DNA of 64,000 nt, taken from NCBI RefSeq assembly GCF_003985155.1, contig NZ_ML133691.1:124001-188000 (forward strand), given 5' to 3'. The DNA comes from Rhizobium vallis (GTDB taxonomy: Bacteria > Pseudomonadota > Alphaproteobacteria > Rhizobiales > Rhizobiaceae). The position numbers were made by a program, and so were the translations under genes. Of the stretch, positions 25,430 through 34,547 are shown in pieces; the stretch's first letter is position 1, and every line of letters begins with the position of its first letter. The notes beneath the pieces are model-generated. The model was not told where the DNA came from. It did not search any database and worked only from the letters and a program-made list of their open reading frames with translations.

Positions 25430-26512
25430 TTATGCAGCACAAATGAGATTTTTGACGGGTTTCGCAAAGACGCGGCCTTCGAAGAGCCGTCTGGCGGTTC
25501 GCAGAATGCCCGCGACGACCTTGCCGTCCCGGTGGTCGAGTTTGACATCCAGACGTCCGCTCGGGTGTTCAAGCGACAGGATGACGGGCGGCTGTTGCAG
25601 GCCCACAAGGCGCGCCGCAACCGTCCCTTCGCTGATACATGCGGTCGCAATGCCGACGGCTCCTGTCGTTGCAAGCGATGGATGGCACTCATGGGGCATG
25701 AAATAGCGCACGGAGAGCGCACCGCCTTTGCTTGGGCGCGCAATCAAGACGGGCTTCGGGGTGACCTGATCGCGCACATCACCCATACCCATCCGCTCGC
25801 CAGCGCTAAGACGCAGAGCTTCCATCCGCTGCAGTAGGGCGCCATTCCCGTTCAGTTCGGCAGACGTTTCATAGCCGCTCACGCCGAGAGATTCAGCCTC
25901 CATGAGGATCATTGGCATGGCACAGTCGATGCATGTCATGTCCACGCCATCGATGGTGTCGATTGCTTTGCCCGTCGGGAAGAGCTGACCGGTTCTGGCT
26001 CCCGCCGCGTCCATGAAAGTCAGAGCGATCGGCGCTGCTCGTCCCGGCACGCCGTCGATGGCGGCGTCACCCATGTAAGCGACACGTCCTTGAGGCGTGG
26101 GCACCTCGGCTTCGATCATCTTGCCTGTGTTCAGGTTGTTGATCCGCACGATGGTCGTCTCTCCAGACACGGCTGCAAGACCCGCTTCGATGGCAAAAGG
26201 CCCAACCGCGGCAAGCATGTTGCCGCAATTTGGGGATGTATCGACGATCTGTTGATCGACGCGAACCTGTGCAAAGAGGTAGTCCACGTCTGCGTCGGGT
26301 ACCGTACTTTTGCCAATGATTGCCACCTTGCTCGTAATCGGATTTCCGCCGCCGATTCCATCGATCTGGAGAGGGTGCCCGGAGCCCATGACGGATAGAA
26401 GCACCTGGTCCCGGGATGCCGGCTCGCTCGGGAGATCGGAAGCGAGAAAAAAGGGACCTTTCGAGGTGCCACCGCGCATCAGGACGCATGGAATGGAAAT
26501 CAGATCGTTCAT
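25430..26512 (-). CDS. PrpF-family isomerase (4-oxalomesaconate tautomerase-like)
   Basis: 360 residues. The PrpF/GalD family blocks are intact: IPCVLMRGGTSKGPFF, GIGGGNPITSKVAII, DTSPNCGNMLAAVGPFAIE with the catalytic Cys, and CIDCAMPMILMEAESLG. Members isomerise aconitate or tautomerise 4-oxalomesaconate in gallate and protocatechuate 4,5-cleavage. The neighbours (importer, hydrolase, divergent LysR) suggest degradation of an aromatic or tricarboxylic acid. Which of the two reactions it performs cannot be decided here. Confidence 0.9.
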   Translation of the reverse strand: MNDLISIPCVLMRGGTSKGPFFLASDLPSEPASRDQVLLSVMGSGHPLQIDGIGGGNPITSKVAIIGKSTVPDADVDYLFAQVRVDQQIVDTSPNCGNMLAAVGPFAIEAGLAAVSGETTIVRINNLNTGKMIEAEVPTPQGRVAYMGDAAIDGVPGRAAPIALTFMDAAGARTGQLFPTGKAIDTIDGVDMTCIDCAMPMILMEAESLGVSGYETSAELNGNGALLQRMEALRLSAGERMGMGDVRDQVTPKPVLIARPSKGGALSVRYFMPHECHPSLATTGAVGIATACISEGTVAARLVGLQQPPVILSLEHPSGRLDVKLDHRDGKVVAGILRTARRLFEGRVFAKPVKNLICAA

Positions 26513-26619
26513 CGAGACCCCGGAAATGATGTTCGGTTGGTATCAATCTCATCAGTTATTGCCATTATCGGAATAAAGATTTATTTGTGAAATGCTAATA
26601 ACGAGGGTATTGATGCGAA
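26513..26619. promoter_or_regulatory. Divergent promoter with LysR-type T-N11-A box
   Basis: TTATT-N11-AATAA at 26556-26576 is a perfect LysR-type interrupted dyad, centred between the PrpF-family gene and the LysR gene. It is the expected recognition site for the adjacent regulator. Confidence 0.6.
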
Positions 26620-27537
26620 ATGAACATCAATTGCGAAATACTCGATCTTCGCGCTTTCCTTGCGGTCGTGGAGTTGGAGAGTTTCAATCGGGCTGCGGAT
26701 CAATTGCACTTATCGCAACCGGCCCTCAGCCGGCGCATTCAAAAGCTCGAGCAAACAATCGGCGCACCGTTGCTCGAACGAACCACACGGCATGTTGCAG
26801 CCACTGCCGTAGGTGTGGGACTTGTACCGCTCATCCAGAGAATGCTGGAGGAGTTCGACGGGTCTCTCTTCGCGATGCGCGAACTCGGTGGCAATCGCGG
26901 CGGGCTAGTGACCATTGCTTGCCTGCCCACGGCCGCCTTCTATTTCCTGCCTTCGGTCATTCGCCAGTTCAACATCGAGTATCCACAGATCCGCGTCAGG
27001 ATTCTCGACCTGACCGCCGTCGATGCCTTGCAGGCCGTTGCCAGGGGCGAGGTTGAATTTGGCATCAACATTATGGGAAGTTCGGATAGCGACCTTGTTT
27101 TCGAACGCCTTGTCGAAGACCCTTTCGTTCTCGCAGCGCGCAACGATCACCCGCTTGCGACGAAGGACGAGATCGGGTGGAAAGACCTGGAGCCCTATCA
27201 CTTGATCACGGTCCATCGCTCCAGCGCCAACCGCACCCTTCTCGATGCGGCATTGGCGAAATCAAGCATCAAACTCAACTGGTTCTACGAGGTGACACAT
27301 CTTTCGACCTCGCTTGGTCTTGTCGAGGCTGGCCTCGGCATCTCAGTGCTTCCGAAGATGGCGACACCTCAGGGAGATCATCCTTTTCTCGTCGCCAGGC
27401 CAATTCGAAATCCTGAGATTTCGCGGACCATCGGCATTGTCCGGCGGCGAAACGGATCGCTATCGCCAGCAGCCGAACGCTTCATGAGCATGCTGCTTGG
27501 AACTTGGGCCGCCCCTGTAGCCGCGAACAAGAATTGA
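26620..27537 (+). CDS. LysR-family transcriptional regulator
   Basis: 305 residues. The N-terminal winged helix reads LRAFLAVVELESFNRAADQL, then LSQPALSRRIQKLEQTIG, followed by a two-lobed effector domain (VTIACLPTAAFYFLPSVIRQF). Divergent from the PrpF-family/ABC/hydrolase unit, which it probably activates in response to a pathway intermediate. Confidence 0.93.
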   Translation: MNINCEILDLRAFLAVVELESFNRAADQLHLSQPALSRRIQKLEQTIGAPLLERTTRHVAATAVGVGLVPLIQRMLEEFDGSLFAMRELGGNRGGLVTIACLPTAAFYFLPSVIRQFNIEYPQIRVRILDLTAVDALQAVARGEVEFGINIMGSSDSDLVFERLVEDPFVLAARNDHPLATKDEIGWKDLEPYHLITVHRSSANRTLLDAALAKSSIKLNWFYEVTHLSTSLGLVEAGLGISVLPKMATPQGDHPFLVARPIRNPEISRTIGIVRRRNGSLSPAAERFMSMLLGTWAAPVAANKN

Positions 27538-27891
27538 ATCGATCTAGACCTCGGCCATAAACTTGCGCCAAGCGCTGCCTACCATCCGCTCGTCGTAGGC
27601 TACAAGGGCGATTGCCAAAAAAACAGCTCCCGCAGATGAGGAGGCAGTTGCATTGCTACTGACCGGCGGTCGATCCGAGGCGGGCAATGTGGTCTCTGAT
27701 CGACTCGTGAGCGCCAGGGGGAATTTCCGCAGAAAGCCCCACGATGCGACCGTCGTGTCATGATAACTCGGCAGCAAGTGGTGCTATTGTCTGGTGTTGT
27801 CTAAATCGCGCCGAGTCGAACTAACGCATACCCAGCACGACCAATTTGAATTAAGAAGTCTTGCTCATCTCCCATTGGGATCGACCTTATT
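27538..27891. other. Gene-free spacer with degenerate sequence
   Basis: The only notable frame (27544-27777, minus) has no recognisable family and no good start. It borders a decayed permease gene and is probably non-functional. Confidence 0.4.
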
Positions 27892-28380
27892 TTGGTCCAT
27901 TTGTCTATCTTGGTGTCGAACATCCGTCCGATCGCATTTACTTCCAGCAGCTTCCTTGCCTATCCCATTCCGGCTTTTTCGATACGCTGGTTTGCAGAGC
28001 TTGCAAATAACGAGGCCTGGCGGCGATCCATCGTTAACAGCTTCCTGATCGGCACAGGAACCACCGTGCTGTCGACGGTGCTTGGCATGCTTGCGGCGCT
28101 CGCATTGCGCAGGCGAATCTTTTTGGGTTCGACACTGCGAACAATTTTCCTTCTGCCCATGGTCGTTCCGGCGGTCGTACTCGGCGTCGGGTTACAGATC
28201 CTGTTTGCCCGCCTCGGATTTGCCAACACGTTTGCAGCCGTCATCGTGGCGCACACCGTTGTCGCCGTGCCCTTGCGCTGGTCAGTATCACCGCATCGCT
28301 CGAAGGCATCGATTATCGGTTCGAGCACGCGGCGGCCTGCTAGCCGCTATACACAAGCGGACCCGCGTCGTGGTCACCGG
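27892..28380 (+). pseudogene. Decayed PotC-type ABC transporter permease
   Basis: From about residue 15 the frame reads like the N-terminal part of a spermidine/putrescine-type permease: IAFTSSSFLAYPIPAFSIRW, NSFLIGTGTTVLSTVLGMLA, LPMVVPAVVLGVGLQILFAR. After VVAVPLRW the family sequence continues in another frame (ALVSITASLEGIDYRFEHAA) and then stops making sense. The N-terminus and the C-terminal half are missing, as are partner genes. Confidence 0.65.
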
Positions 28381-28434
28381 CTAAGACGTCGAGGACCTTT
28401 GGTGCAAGGTGTTCTCAACGCGTGATCTCCAGCT

Positions 28435-28960
28435 TTACGACCCTTCCGTCAAAGGATGCTTGACGCGGATGATAGTGATCGCAGCAACCCCCACGACGAC
28501 CACTGGAACGGCAACAAGAATAATCATGGGATTGAAATGGATTCCTGCATGGTCTGCTGTCTCATACGTGAATATCAGCAAGCCCAGCAGATAGTAGCTG
28601 ATCGCTCTCATCCAGAAGCCTTCGACCGCACGCTGGATCTTGACCTGCGTCGCAGCCGGGTCGGCCATTGCCTGGATCTGTGCTGCATTGGAGTTCAATC
28701 CTGAGCTGAATTCGGGTTTGTGTCGAGCAGGTGCATCGTCGGTCTGGATAAATGCCCAAGACTCAAGACAGTTGCCTCGCGGATACTGACCGCGGGCTTG
28801 AACCGCCTCTCGACGAAAGTGCCAAAGCGTTGGAAGCCGGGGACATGGGTTTCCCGTAAAAGCGCGAATCTCTCTTCAACGATTTCGCGTAGGGCGCCGG
28901 TCGCTCCGAACCTGATTCTAGTTGGGGCAGTGGCCGAGATGATATACGACGAAGAACCTT
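28435..28960 (-). pseudogene. Decayed DUF3422-family membrane protein (C-terminal part)
   Basis: Two minus-strand frames together match the end of DUF3422 proteins. The upstream one reads IRFGATGALREIVEERF, then VPGFQRFGTFVERRFKP. The downstream one (28435-28698) reads ATQVKIQRAVEGFWMRAIS and two membrane helices ending IIRVKHPL. They are in different frames, so at least one frameshift lies near 28740-28830, and the N-terminal two thirds are absent. The downstream part could still be expressed as a small membrane protein of 77-87 residues. Confidence 0.55.
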
Positions 28961-29005
28961 ACCATCTTCGCCAAGCCAAAAAGCGATTGTGTTAACATGC
29001 TCCTT

Positions 29006-29039
29006 AAGTAACCATTCAGACGAGGTAAATTGCCATCTT
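29006..29039 (+). promoter_or_regulatory. 34-bp upstream element, copy 1 (before aldehyde dehydrogenase)
   Basis: This element matches one at 31471-31504 at 25 of 34 positions, including the block AATTGCCATCTT and the phased AAGT and ATTCA. It ends 67 bp before the dehydrogenase start. The LysR gene between the two copies is the obvious candidate to bind both. Confidence 0.55.
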
Positions 29040-29106
29040 CGCGTCTTTCCCGGCATCCTCCCCAGGCGGCTCGGAATGGCCGCAAAGTTTTGACGCGAGG
29101 TGAAAA

Positions 29107-30534
29107 ATGCTGACCGAACGCGAGCACCAGTTCTACATTGGTGGAAGATGGCAGGACGCTCTGGATCCAACCCGTTCGCCGGTCGTGAATCCCGCCTCGG
29201 AGCAGGTTATCGGGCATATTGCTGCGGGCGGCGCTCAAGACGTCGATGTCGCGGTTGCAGCTGCGCGGCAGGCCTTTCTCACTTTTTCCCAAGCTTCTGT
29301 GTCCGACAGGATTGATCTGCTCCGCCGGATGTATTCGCTTTTGAAGGAAAGGGCGGAGACTTTCGCAGAAGCCCTCGTCATGGAAATGGGGGCAGCGATC
29401 AGCTTCGCGCGCGCCTCACAGGTTCCGTTTGCTGCCGAGCACATTCGTGTCCAAATGGAGATGCTCGAGAAGTACCGTTTCGTGACGGTTGAAGGGCGAA
29501 CCGCGACCGCTAAGGAGGCGATTGGGGTTTGCGCTCTGATCACGCCCTGGAACTGGCCACTTTACCAGATCACGGCCAAAGTCGCTCCCGCTATCGCAGC
29601 AGGCTGCACCATCGTCCTCAAGCCCAGTGAACTGTCGCCGTACAGCGCTCTGCTGTTCGCCCAGTTGATGCACGATGCCGGCATTCCAGCGGGCGTGTTC
29701 AATCTGGTCAACGGGACCGGCGAGAGCGTAGGCGCAGCGCTCGCCAGCCACCCTGACGTCGACATGATCTCGATCACCGGTTCCACCCGCGCAGGGGTAC
29801 TCGTCGCGCAGGCGGCCGCCCCGACTGTAAAGCGAGTGGTTCAGGAGCTAGGCGGCAAGTCGCCGAACATTTTCCTCGACGATGCCGACTTCGGCGAGGC
29901 GGTGGCGAAGGGCGTGCTCGCCGGAATGCGCAATGTCGGCCAGTCGTGCAGCGCCCCGACGCGCATGCTGGTACCGGCACATCGGCTCGGTGAAGTCGAG
30001 GAATTGGCTGGCGCCACTGCGCGTGCCATCCGCGTCGGCGTGCCGCTTGATCCGGCGACGGACATGGGCCCCATAGCCAATCGTGCCCAGTTCGAGCGGG
30101 TACAGGTCATGATACAAGCGGGTATTGATGACGGCGCCAAGCTGCTGTGCGGCGGGCTGGGTCGACCGGCCGGCCATGACAGCGGCTTTTTCACGCAGCC
30201 CACGATCTTTTCCGAGGTGACGCCCGACATGCGCATTGCTCGTGAGGAGATCTTCGGTCCCGTCCTTTCAATCATGCCCTACAAGGACGAGGAAGAGGCA
30301 ATCGCGATTGCCAACGACACCGTCTATGGATTGGGCGCCCATGTTCAGTCTCCAGACCCGGAGCGGGCACGCCGGGTCGCCACTCGCATCCGTGCCGGTC
30401 AGGTCCATATCAATTATCCGGCTTGGGACGGAGCGGCCGCCTTCGGCGGCTACAAACGGTCGGGCAACGGCCGCGAGTATGGCGTATATGGGCTTGAAGA
30501 GTATCTCGAAACGAAGTCGATCCTCGGTTATTAA
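29107..30534 (+). CDS. Aldehyde dehydrogenase family protein
   Basis: 475 residues, normal for NAD(P)-dependent aldehyde dehydrogenases. Oxyanion Asn in ALITPWNWPLYQI, cofactor Lys in TIVLKPSELSP, general base Glu in QELGGKSPN, and catalytic Cys in NVGQSCSAPTRM. Closely resembles another copy in this window (60553-61980) in these motifs. It is convergent with the LysR gene, overlapping it by 4 bp, and shares an upstream element with the M20 deacylase operon, so the three units are likely one regulon. Confidence 0.93.
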   Translation: MLTEREHQFYIGGRWQDALDPTRSPVVNPASEQVIGHIAAGGAQDVDVAVAAARQAFLTFSQASVSDRIDLLRRMYSLLKERAETFAEALVMEMGAAISFARASQVPFAAEHIRVQMEMLEKYRFVTVEGRTATAKEAIGVCALITPWNWPLYQITAKVAPAIAAGCTIVLKPSELSPYSALLFAQLMHDAGIPAGVFNLVNGTGESVGAALASHPDVDMISITGSTRAGVLVAQAAAPTVKRVVQELGGKSPNIFLDDADFGEAVAKGVLAGMRNVGQSCSAPTRMLVPAHRLGEVEELAGATARAIRVGVPLDPATDMGPIANRAQFERVQVMIQAGIDDGAKLLCGGLGRPAGHDSGFFTQPTIFSEVTPDMRIAREEIFGPVLSIMPYKDEEEAIAIANDTVYGLGAHVQSPDPERARRVATRIRAGQVHINYPAWDGAAAFGGYKRSGNGREYGVYGLEEYLETKSILGY

Positions 30535-31457
30535 CCAGGCTTCTCCGCAGGATCGGCGCTCCAGGGCGGTGGTTTCAGCGACTGACGAAGCATTGTCAGG
30601 AAAGCGGCGGTGCGCGCACTTCGTCCGTGCCGCGATCCGAGGATGGCGACGATATCGGCCGACGGCAGCTTCCAGTTGGGAAGTACCTGCCTCAGCCGTC
30701 CCTCGGCCAGGTCTTCTGCAACGGCCCATTCGGAGCGCATCATGATGCCCTGACCCGCCAGCGCCCAATCCCGAATAACGGCGCCATCATTACTCGACAT
30801 GACGGGGTTGACGCGCACTGTCGCACTTTCCTGCCGTGATCCCTTAAACCGCCAGAGCGTTACGTCCTCCTCGTTCTCGCGAACGACAAGGCAGCGATGG
30901 CGCGCCAGATCGGCGGGGGTAGTAATGGGCGCAGCCAAAGTCAGGTATTCGGGACTTGCGCAGAGAATCCGGTTGTTCGGCGCCAGCGTCGTCACGACTT
31001 GATCCAGATGCGCGGACGCCCCGATGTGAACAACCACCTCATAGCTGTCAACGATCAATGCCGTGGGATGGTCGGACAGTTGCAGGGTAGCGGTGGCACC
31101 GCGATGCTCTCGAGCGAAAGCCTCCACGACCGGGGCGACGTAGATCCTACCAAAACCGTGAGGTGCTGCGACCCTTAGGTGCCCGCGGACCGCACCCTTG
31201 CGATCAGCCAGGGCTTCGGTAAGCGAGTCTATGGCATCGCTGACGATCACGCTGTGGGAAGCGACCAGTGAGCCCTCTTCGGTAAGACGCAGGTGGCGCC
31301 CGGAGCGGTCGATCAGCCTTACCCCGACTTTCTCTTCTAGCGCGCGCAGGCGCTGGGTTACCGCCGGAGGGGTGACGTTCAGCTTTCTCGCGCTTTCAGC
31401 GAGGGATTTGGAGGTGGTGAGGACCGAAAAAAAGGCAAGATCGTCGGACGTGAGCAT
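30531..31457 (-). CDS. LysR-family transcriptional regulator
   Basis: 308 residues. Winged helix LAFFSVLTTSKSLAESARKL, then VTPPAVTQRLRALEEKVG; effector domain opens GHLRVAAPHGFGRIYVAPVV. Its start faces the M20 deacylase operon and its end touches the aldehyde dehydrogenase gene. The duplicated 34-bp element in front of those two units is its likely target. Confidence 0.92.
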   Translation of the reverse strand: MLTSDDLAFFSVLTTSKSLAESARKLNVTPPAVTQRLRALEEKVGVRLIDRSGRHLRLTEEGSLVASHSVIVSDAIDSLTEALADRKGAVRGHLRVAAPHGFGRIYVAPVVEAFAREHRGATATLQLSDHPTALIVDSYEVVVHIGASAHLDQVVTTLAPNNRILCASPEYLTLAAPITTPADLARHRCLVVRENEEDVTLWRFKGSRQESATVRVNPVMSSNDGAVIRDWALAGQGIMMRSEWAVAEDLAEGRLRQVLPNWKLPSADIVAILGSRHGRSARTAAFLTMLRQSLKPPPWSADPAEKPG

Positions 31458-31768
31458 TAACGTCTACCTGAAGTGATTATTCATCTGGGATTAATTGCCA
31501 TCTTTAGGCTTTGGCGACAAGGTGAGATTAGGGGATAACGGATTCATGCTGGCGACGTTGGCTTATCAGCCCGATGGGCTGGCCTGGGCAGTATTCAGCG
31601 GGTGCGGTTGGGAACCGGATACCGAGAATGCGCCGGCCGATTTGGCCGCCCCAGACAGGGAAGGGATCCCCGAACGATAATCCCGCGACCGCTGCTCGAA
31701 CGGAGCCTGCCATGCGGCCAGTGGTCGCCAGTACGGCGTTGTGCCCTACACACGATGGAGAACCTGCG
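31458..31768 (+). promoter_or_regulatory. Long leader of the M20 deacylase operon with 34-bp element, copy 2
   Basis: The element copy lies at 31471-31504, just upstream of the LysR start and about 265 bp before the deacylase ATG. The rest of the leader has an open frame continuous with the deacylase gene from 31574, but without family similarity. No known riboswitch pattern was recognised. Confidence 0.45.
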
Positions 31769-32893
31769 ATGAATGCTAAGGACATACTGGAGCAGCTGGT
31801 CAGCTTTCCGTCCGTCGTCGGGACTCCGAATGGGGACATCGTCGCATGGGTGAAGACCTATCTCGAAAGTCATGGCGCCACCGTGACTGTCTTGCCGGGG
31901 CCGGAAGGGGATAGGGCAAACCTGTTCGCCTCGATCGGCCCCAAAGATCAGTCCGGCTATATTCTTTCCGGGCATATGGATGTCGTTTCGGCCTCCGAAC
32001 GGACTTGGACGTCGGATCCCTTCCGACTGCGGGCTGAGGGAGATCGGCTTTTTGGCAGAGGCGCCTCCGATATGAAGGGGTTTCTTGCCGCCGTACTTGC
32101 AGGACTTCCCGCTATAGCAAAAATGCCATTGAGGCACCCGATTCACTTCGCCTTTTCGTATGATGAGGAAGCCGGCTGCCGCGGCGTACCTCATATGTTG
32201 CAGCAGATCGGAAACCTATGCGCTCCTCCTTTGGGAGCAATCATTGGTGAACCGAGCAGTATGGTGGCGATCCGCGGTCACAAGGGAAAGGCCGCCGCCC
32301 GTATCGAAATCCAGGGCGCGACCGGTCATTCGTCGCGCCCTGATAAGGGTCTGAACGCGATCCACGCCATGACTGCGGTGATGAGTGCGACGCTGGAGAC
32401 TGTCGATGCCCTGCGAAACAGCGACTTAGATCGGAACTTCGAGCCGCCATATTCTACGCTGCAGATCGGAACGATCACGGGCGGACGCAGCGTCAACATC
32501 ATCCCTAATCTCTGCATCATGGAACTGGAAGCTCGCGCGGTGCCCGGCGTATCGCCAACAGTTCTCCTGGAACATATCAAGGCAACGGCAGAGGCTTTGG
32601 CGAACGACGGTTTCCGCGTCACGTGGGAAATCAGCAGCACTTATCCCGCGCTTTCGCTTAACGCGGACACGCCGCTCGCTCGGCTGATGGAGGAGCTAAC
32701 CTCAGCGCAGAGCTTGGCAGCCGTCAGCTACGGCACTGAGGCCGGGCTCTATCAGGCAGCCGGCATCGACGCGATCATCTGTGGTCCCGGGGACATCTCC
32801 CGCGCCCACCGCGCTGACGAGTTCATCCGCCTCGACGAACTGGCTGCCTGTGAAGAGATGATCCTGCGGCTCGCCAAAACGCTACAACGGTAG
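31769..32893 (+). CDS. M20-family deacylase (acetylornithine deacetylase-like)
   Basis: 374 residues from the ATG at 31769, preceded by GGAG; upstream in-frame codons are not conserved. Metal ligands: LSGHMDVVS (His, Asp), GRGASDMKGF (Asp), YDEEAGCRGV (catalytic Glu pair) and a late His in DISRAHRADEF. The dimerisation lid domain (GHKGKAAARIEIQGATGHSS) is intact. ArgE-type enzymes remove N-acyl groups; with an aldehyde dehydrogenase, an N-acetyl amino acid from an outside source is a likely substrate. Confidence 0.93.
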   Translation: MNAKDILEQLVSFPSVVGTPNGDIVAWVKTYLESHGATVTVLPGPEGDRANLFASIGPKDQSGYILSGHMDVVSASERTWTSDPFRLRAEGDRLFGRGASDMKGFLAAVLAGLPAIAKMPLRHPIHFAFSYDEEAGCRGVPHMLQQIGNLCAPPLGAIIGEPSSMVAIRGHKGKAAARIEIQGATGHSSRPDKGLNAIHAMTAVMSATLETVDALRNSDLDRNFEPPYSTLQIGTITGGRSVNIIPNLCIMELEARAVPGVSPTVLLEHIKATAEALANDGFRVTWEISSTYPALSLNADTPLARLMEELTSAQSLAAVSYGTEAGLYQAAGIDAIICGPGDISRAHRADEFIRLDELAACEEMILRLAKTLQR

Positions 32894-32902
32894 GAGACGT
32901 TC

Positions 32903-33826
32903 ATGGTTTTCTGGTTCAATTCGGATCGAGAACGAGGCCGGGTCTTCGCCGAGGCTTTTGCACGCGACCTGCCCGATCTGCCCTTCGTGATGGATATTTC
33001 AGAACGCGACCCGGACGAAATCCGGTACGTTCTCACGTGGACCGCGCCGCCCGATCTCCATCGTTTCCGGAACTTGGAGGTTGTCTTCTCGATTGGCGCG
33101 GGCGTCGATCAGTTCAAGCCAGAATCGCTTCCGCCAAACGTCATGATCGTCCGCATGGTCGAGGACGGTATCGTGCGGATGATGCAAGAATACGTCACTC
33201 TCGCCGTGCTCGCCCTGCACCGCAAGTTGAAGTTCTATATCGGACAGCAGACTGACGCTGCTTGGCTCTCGCTTCCTGTGCGGCAAGCTGGCGAGCAGCG
33301 GATCGGCATCCTTGGCCTTGGTATGCTCGCCCAGGCCGTTATGGAGCGACTGAAGCCCTTCGGCTTTCCGCTTGCCGCCTGGAGCCGCTCGGAACGACAG
33401 GTGGATGATGTTGATTGCTATCACGGCTCGGAGGGACTCACGCGGTTGCTTGCGCGCACCGACATCCTGATCTGTCTCCTGCCGCTGACCCAAGAGACGC
33501 AAGGACTACTCGACGCCGCGGTCTTCGCGGCCCTTCCAGCCGGCGCGGCGCTCGTCCAAGTGGGGCGCGGCGCGCAACTCGATCATGACGCGCTGATTGC
33601 GGCCCTCGATGATGGACATCTGTCGGGTGCGGTCATCGATGTCACCGAACCTGAACCCTTGCCCCCCGAACATGGCTTCTGGAGGCATCCAAAAATCATC
33701 CTGACGCCGCACATCGCAAGCGTCACGCAAGCAGAGACGGCGGCCGGCGCCGTCATCGACAACATCAAACGCCTTCGCAACGGTCTCGACCCGATCGGGC
33801 TGGTCGATCGCGACCGCGGATATTGA
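32903..33826 (+). CDS. D-2-hydroxyacid dehydrogenase (glyoxylate/hydroxypyruvate reductase A-like)
   Basis: 307 residues. Short N-terminal domain, GILGLGMLAQAVMERL Rossmann loop, QVGRGAQLDHDAL with the substrate Arg, and the VTEPEPLPPEHGFW / ILTPHIAS pair with catalytic Glu and His. Size and motifs resemble GhrA. It reduces a 2-oxo acid such as glyoxylate or oxidises the hydroxy acid. 9 bp after the deacylase and 29 bp before the cupin gene in one operon. Confidence 0.9.
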   Translation: MVFWFNSDRERGRVFAEAFARDLPDLPFVMDISERDPDEIRYVLTWTAPPDLHRFRNLEVVFSIGAGVDQFKPESLPPNVMIVRMVEDGIVRMMQEYVTLAVLALHRKLKFYIGQQTDAAWLSLPVRQAGEQRIGILGLGMLAQAVMERLKPFGFPLAAWSRSERQVDDVDCYHGSEGLTRLLARTDILICLLPLTQETQGLLDAAVFAALPAGAALVQVGRGAQLDHDALIAALDDGHLSGAVIDVTEPEPLPPEHGFWRHPKIILTPHIASVTQAETAAGAVIDNIKRLRNGLDPIGLVDRDRGY

Positions 33827-33855
33827 AGCTGCAACCAGGAGAGCAAGGAGAAAAT

Positions 33856-34209
33856 ATGTCCCTCCTCAAGACCATAGTACCCAACAGCACGGAAACACCG
33901 CGTGAGTCAAAGCCTGGGCCGGAACGCCTGATCTCCGGCGATCCTTCGTTCAAAAGCTGGGCTCAGGACGTTGCGCGAGGCGACATGATTCACACCGGCG
34001 TCTGGGAAGCGACACCTGGCCTGACGCGCTCCGTCAAGGGAGAGACATTCGAATTCTGCCACATCCTTGAAGGCGTCGTGGAAATCACCCCGGACGGTGG
34101 TGAACCGGTTACCTACAAAGCAGGCGACAGTTTCGTGATGAAACCCGGATTCATCGGCACCTGGCGCACCGTGAAAACGGTCCGGAAGATCTACGTCACC
34201 GTCAACTAA
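33856..34209 (+). CDS. Single-domain cupin (EutQ/DUF861-like), paralogue 1 of 3
   Basis: 117 residues from the ATG at 33856 (CAAGGAG upstream). One cupin barrel: GVWEATPG, SVKGETFEFCHILEGVVEI, then YKAGDSFVMKPGFIGTWRTV. Such small cupins bind ligands or stabilise reactive intermediates; no activity is assigned. Two close paralogues occur at 46078 and 51707, each in another catabolic operon of this window. Confidence 0.9.
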   Translation: MSLLKTIVPNSTETPRESKPGPERLISGDPSFKSWAQDVARGDMIHTGVWEATPGLTRSVKGETFEFCHILEGVVEITPDGGEPVTYKAGDSFVMKPGFIGTWRTVKTVRKIYVTVN

Positions 34210-34276
34210 CCAGCTCCGCCGCCTCCGGTACGCGAGCGTAGGAACCGATTAGCCTCGACAAGAACTAGCGGTAAAT

Positions 34277-34302
34277 CGGCGGAGAAGCGTTGCTCTCCGC
34301 CG
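34277..34302 (+). terminator. Terminator-like hairpin after the cupin operon
   Basis: CGGCGGAGA, 8-nt loop, TCTCCGCCG: a perfect 9-bp GC-rich stem 67 bp after the cupin stop. The following TTGTGAG is a poor T-tract, so termination may be incomplete. Confidence 0.5.
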
Positions 34303-34424
34303 TTGTGAGAACATATGATCCGCAAGGATTCGACGATGTCAAACCATGCGCCAGTCTGGGAGCGGCATCATTCGAAGCTCCAACATGTGAAGAGCAGTTC
34401 GGATGGGCCGGCTCGCTGGAATGA

Positions 34425-34455
34425 TCACCATCCGCTCACATCGAGCGGATGGTGA
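34425..34455. repeat. Perfect 12-bp inverted repeat
   Basis: TCACCATCCGCT, 7-nt loop, AGCGGATGGTGA lies in the otherwise gene-free stretch 34303-34547 between convergent units. It could terminate the Lrp transcript from the right or be a repeat-family element. Confidence 0.5.
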
Positions 34456-34547
34456 CCCAAATTTGCGCGTGCTCGTATAGTCCGCCAATTAGGTTGGCAC
34501 CCGGTTGTTTTGGGACTGACACTTGCCCACTTACCGATCACACCGGA

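Noticed and set aside
31505..31768. Cobalamin or glycine riboswitch in the long leader of the M20 deacylase operon
   Set aside because: Scattered GC-rich blocks recall such leaders, but none of the conserved core strings or pairings could be placed.
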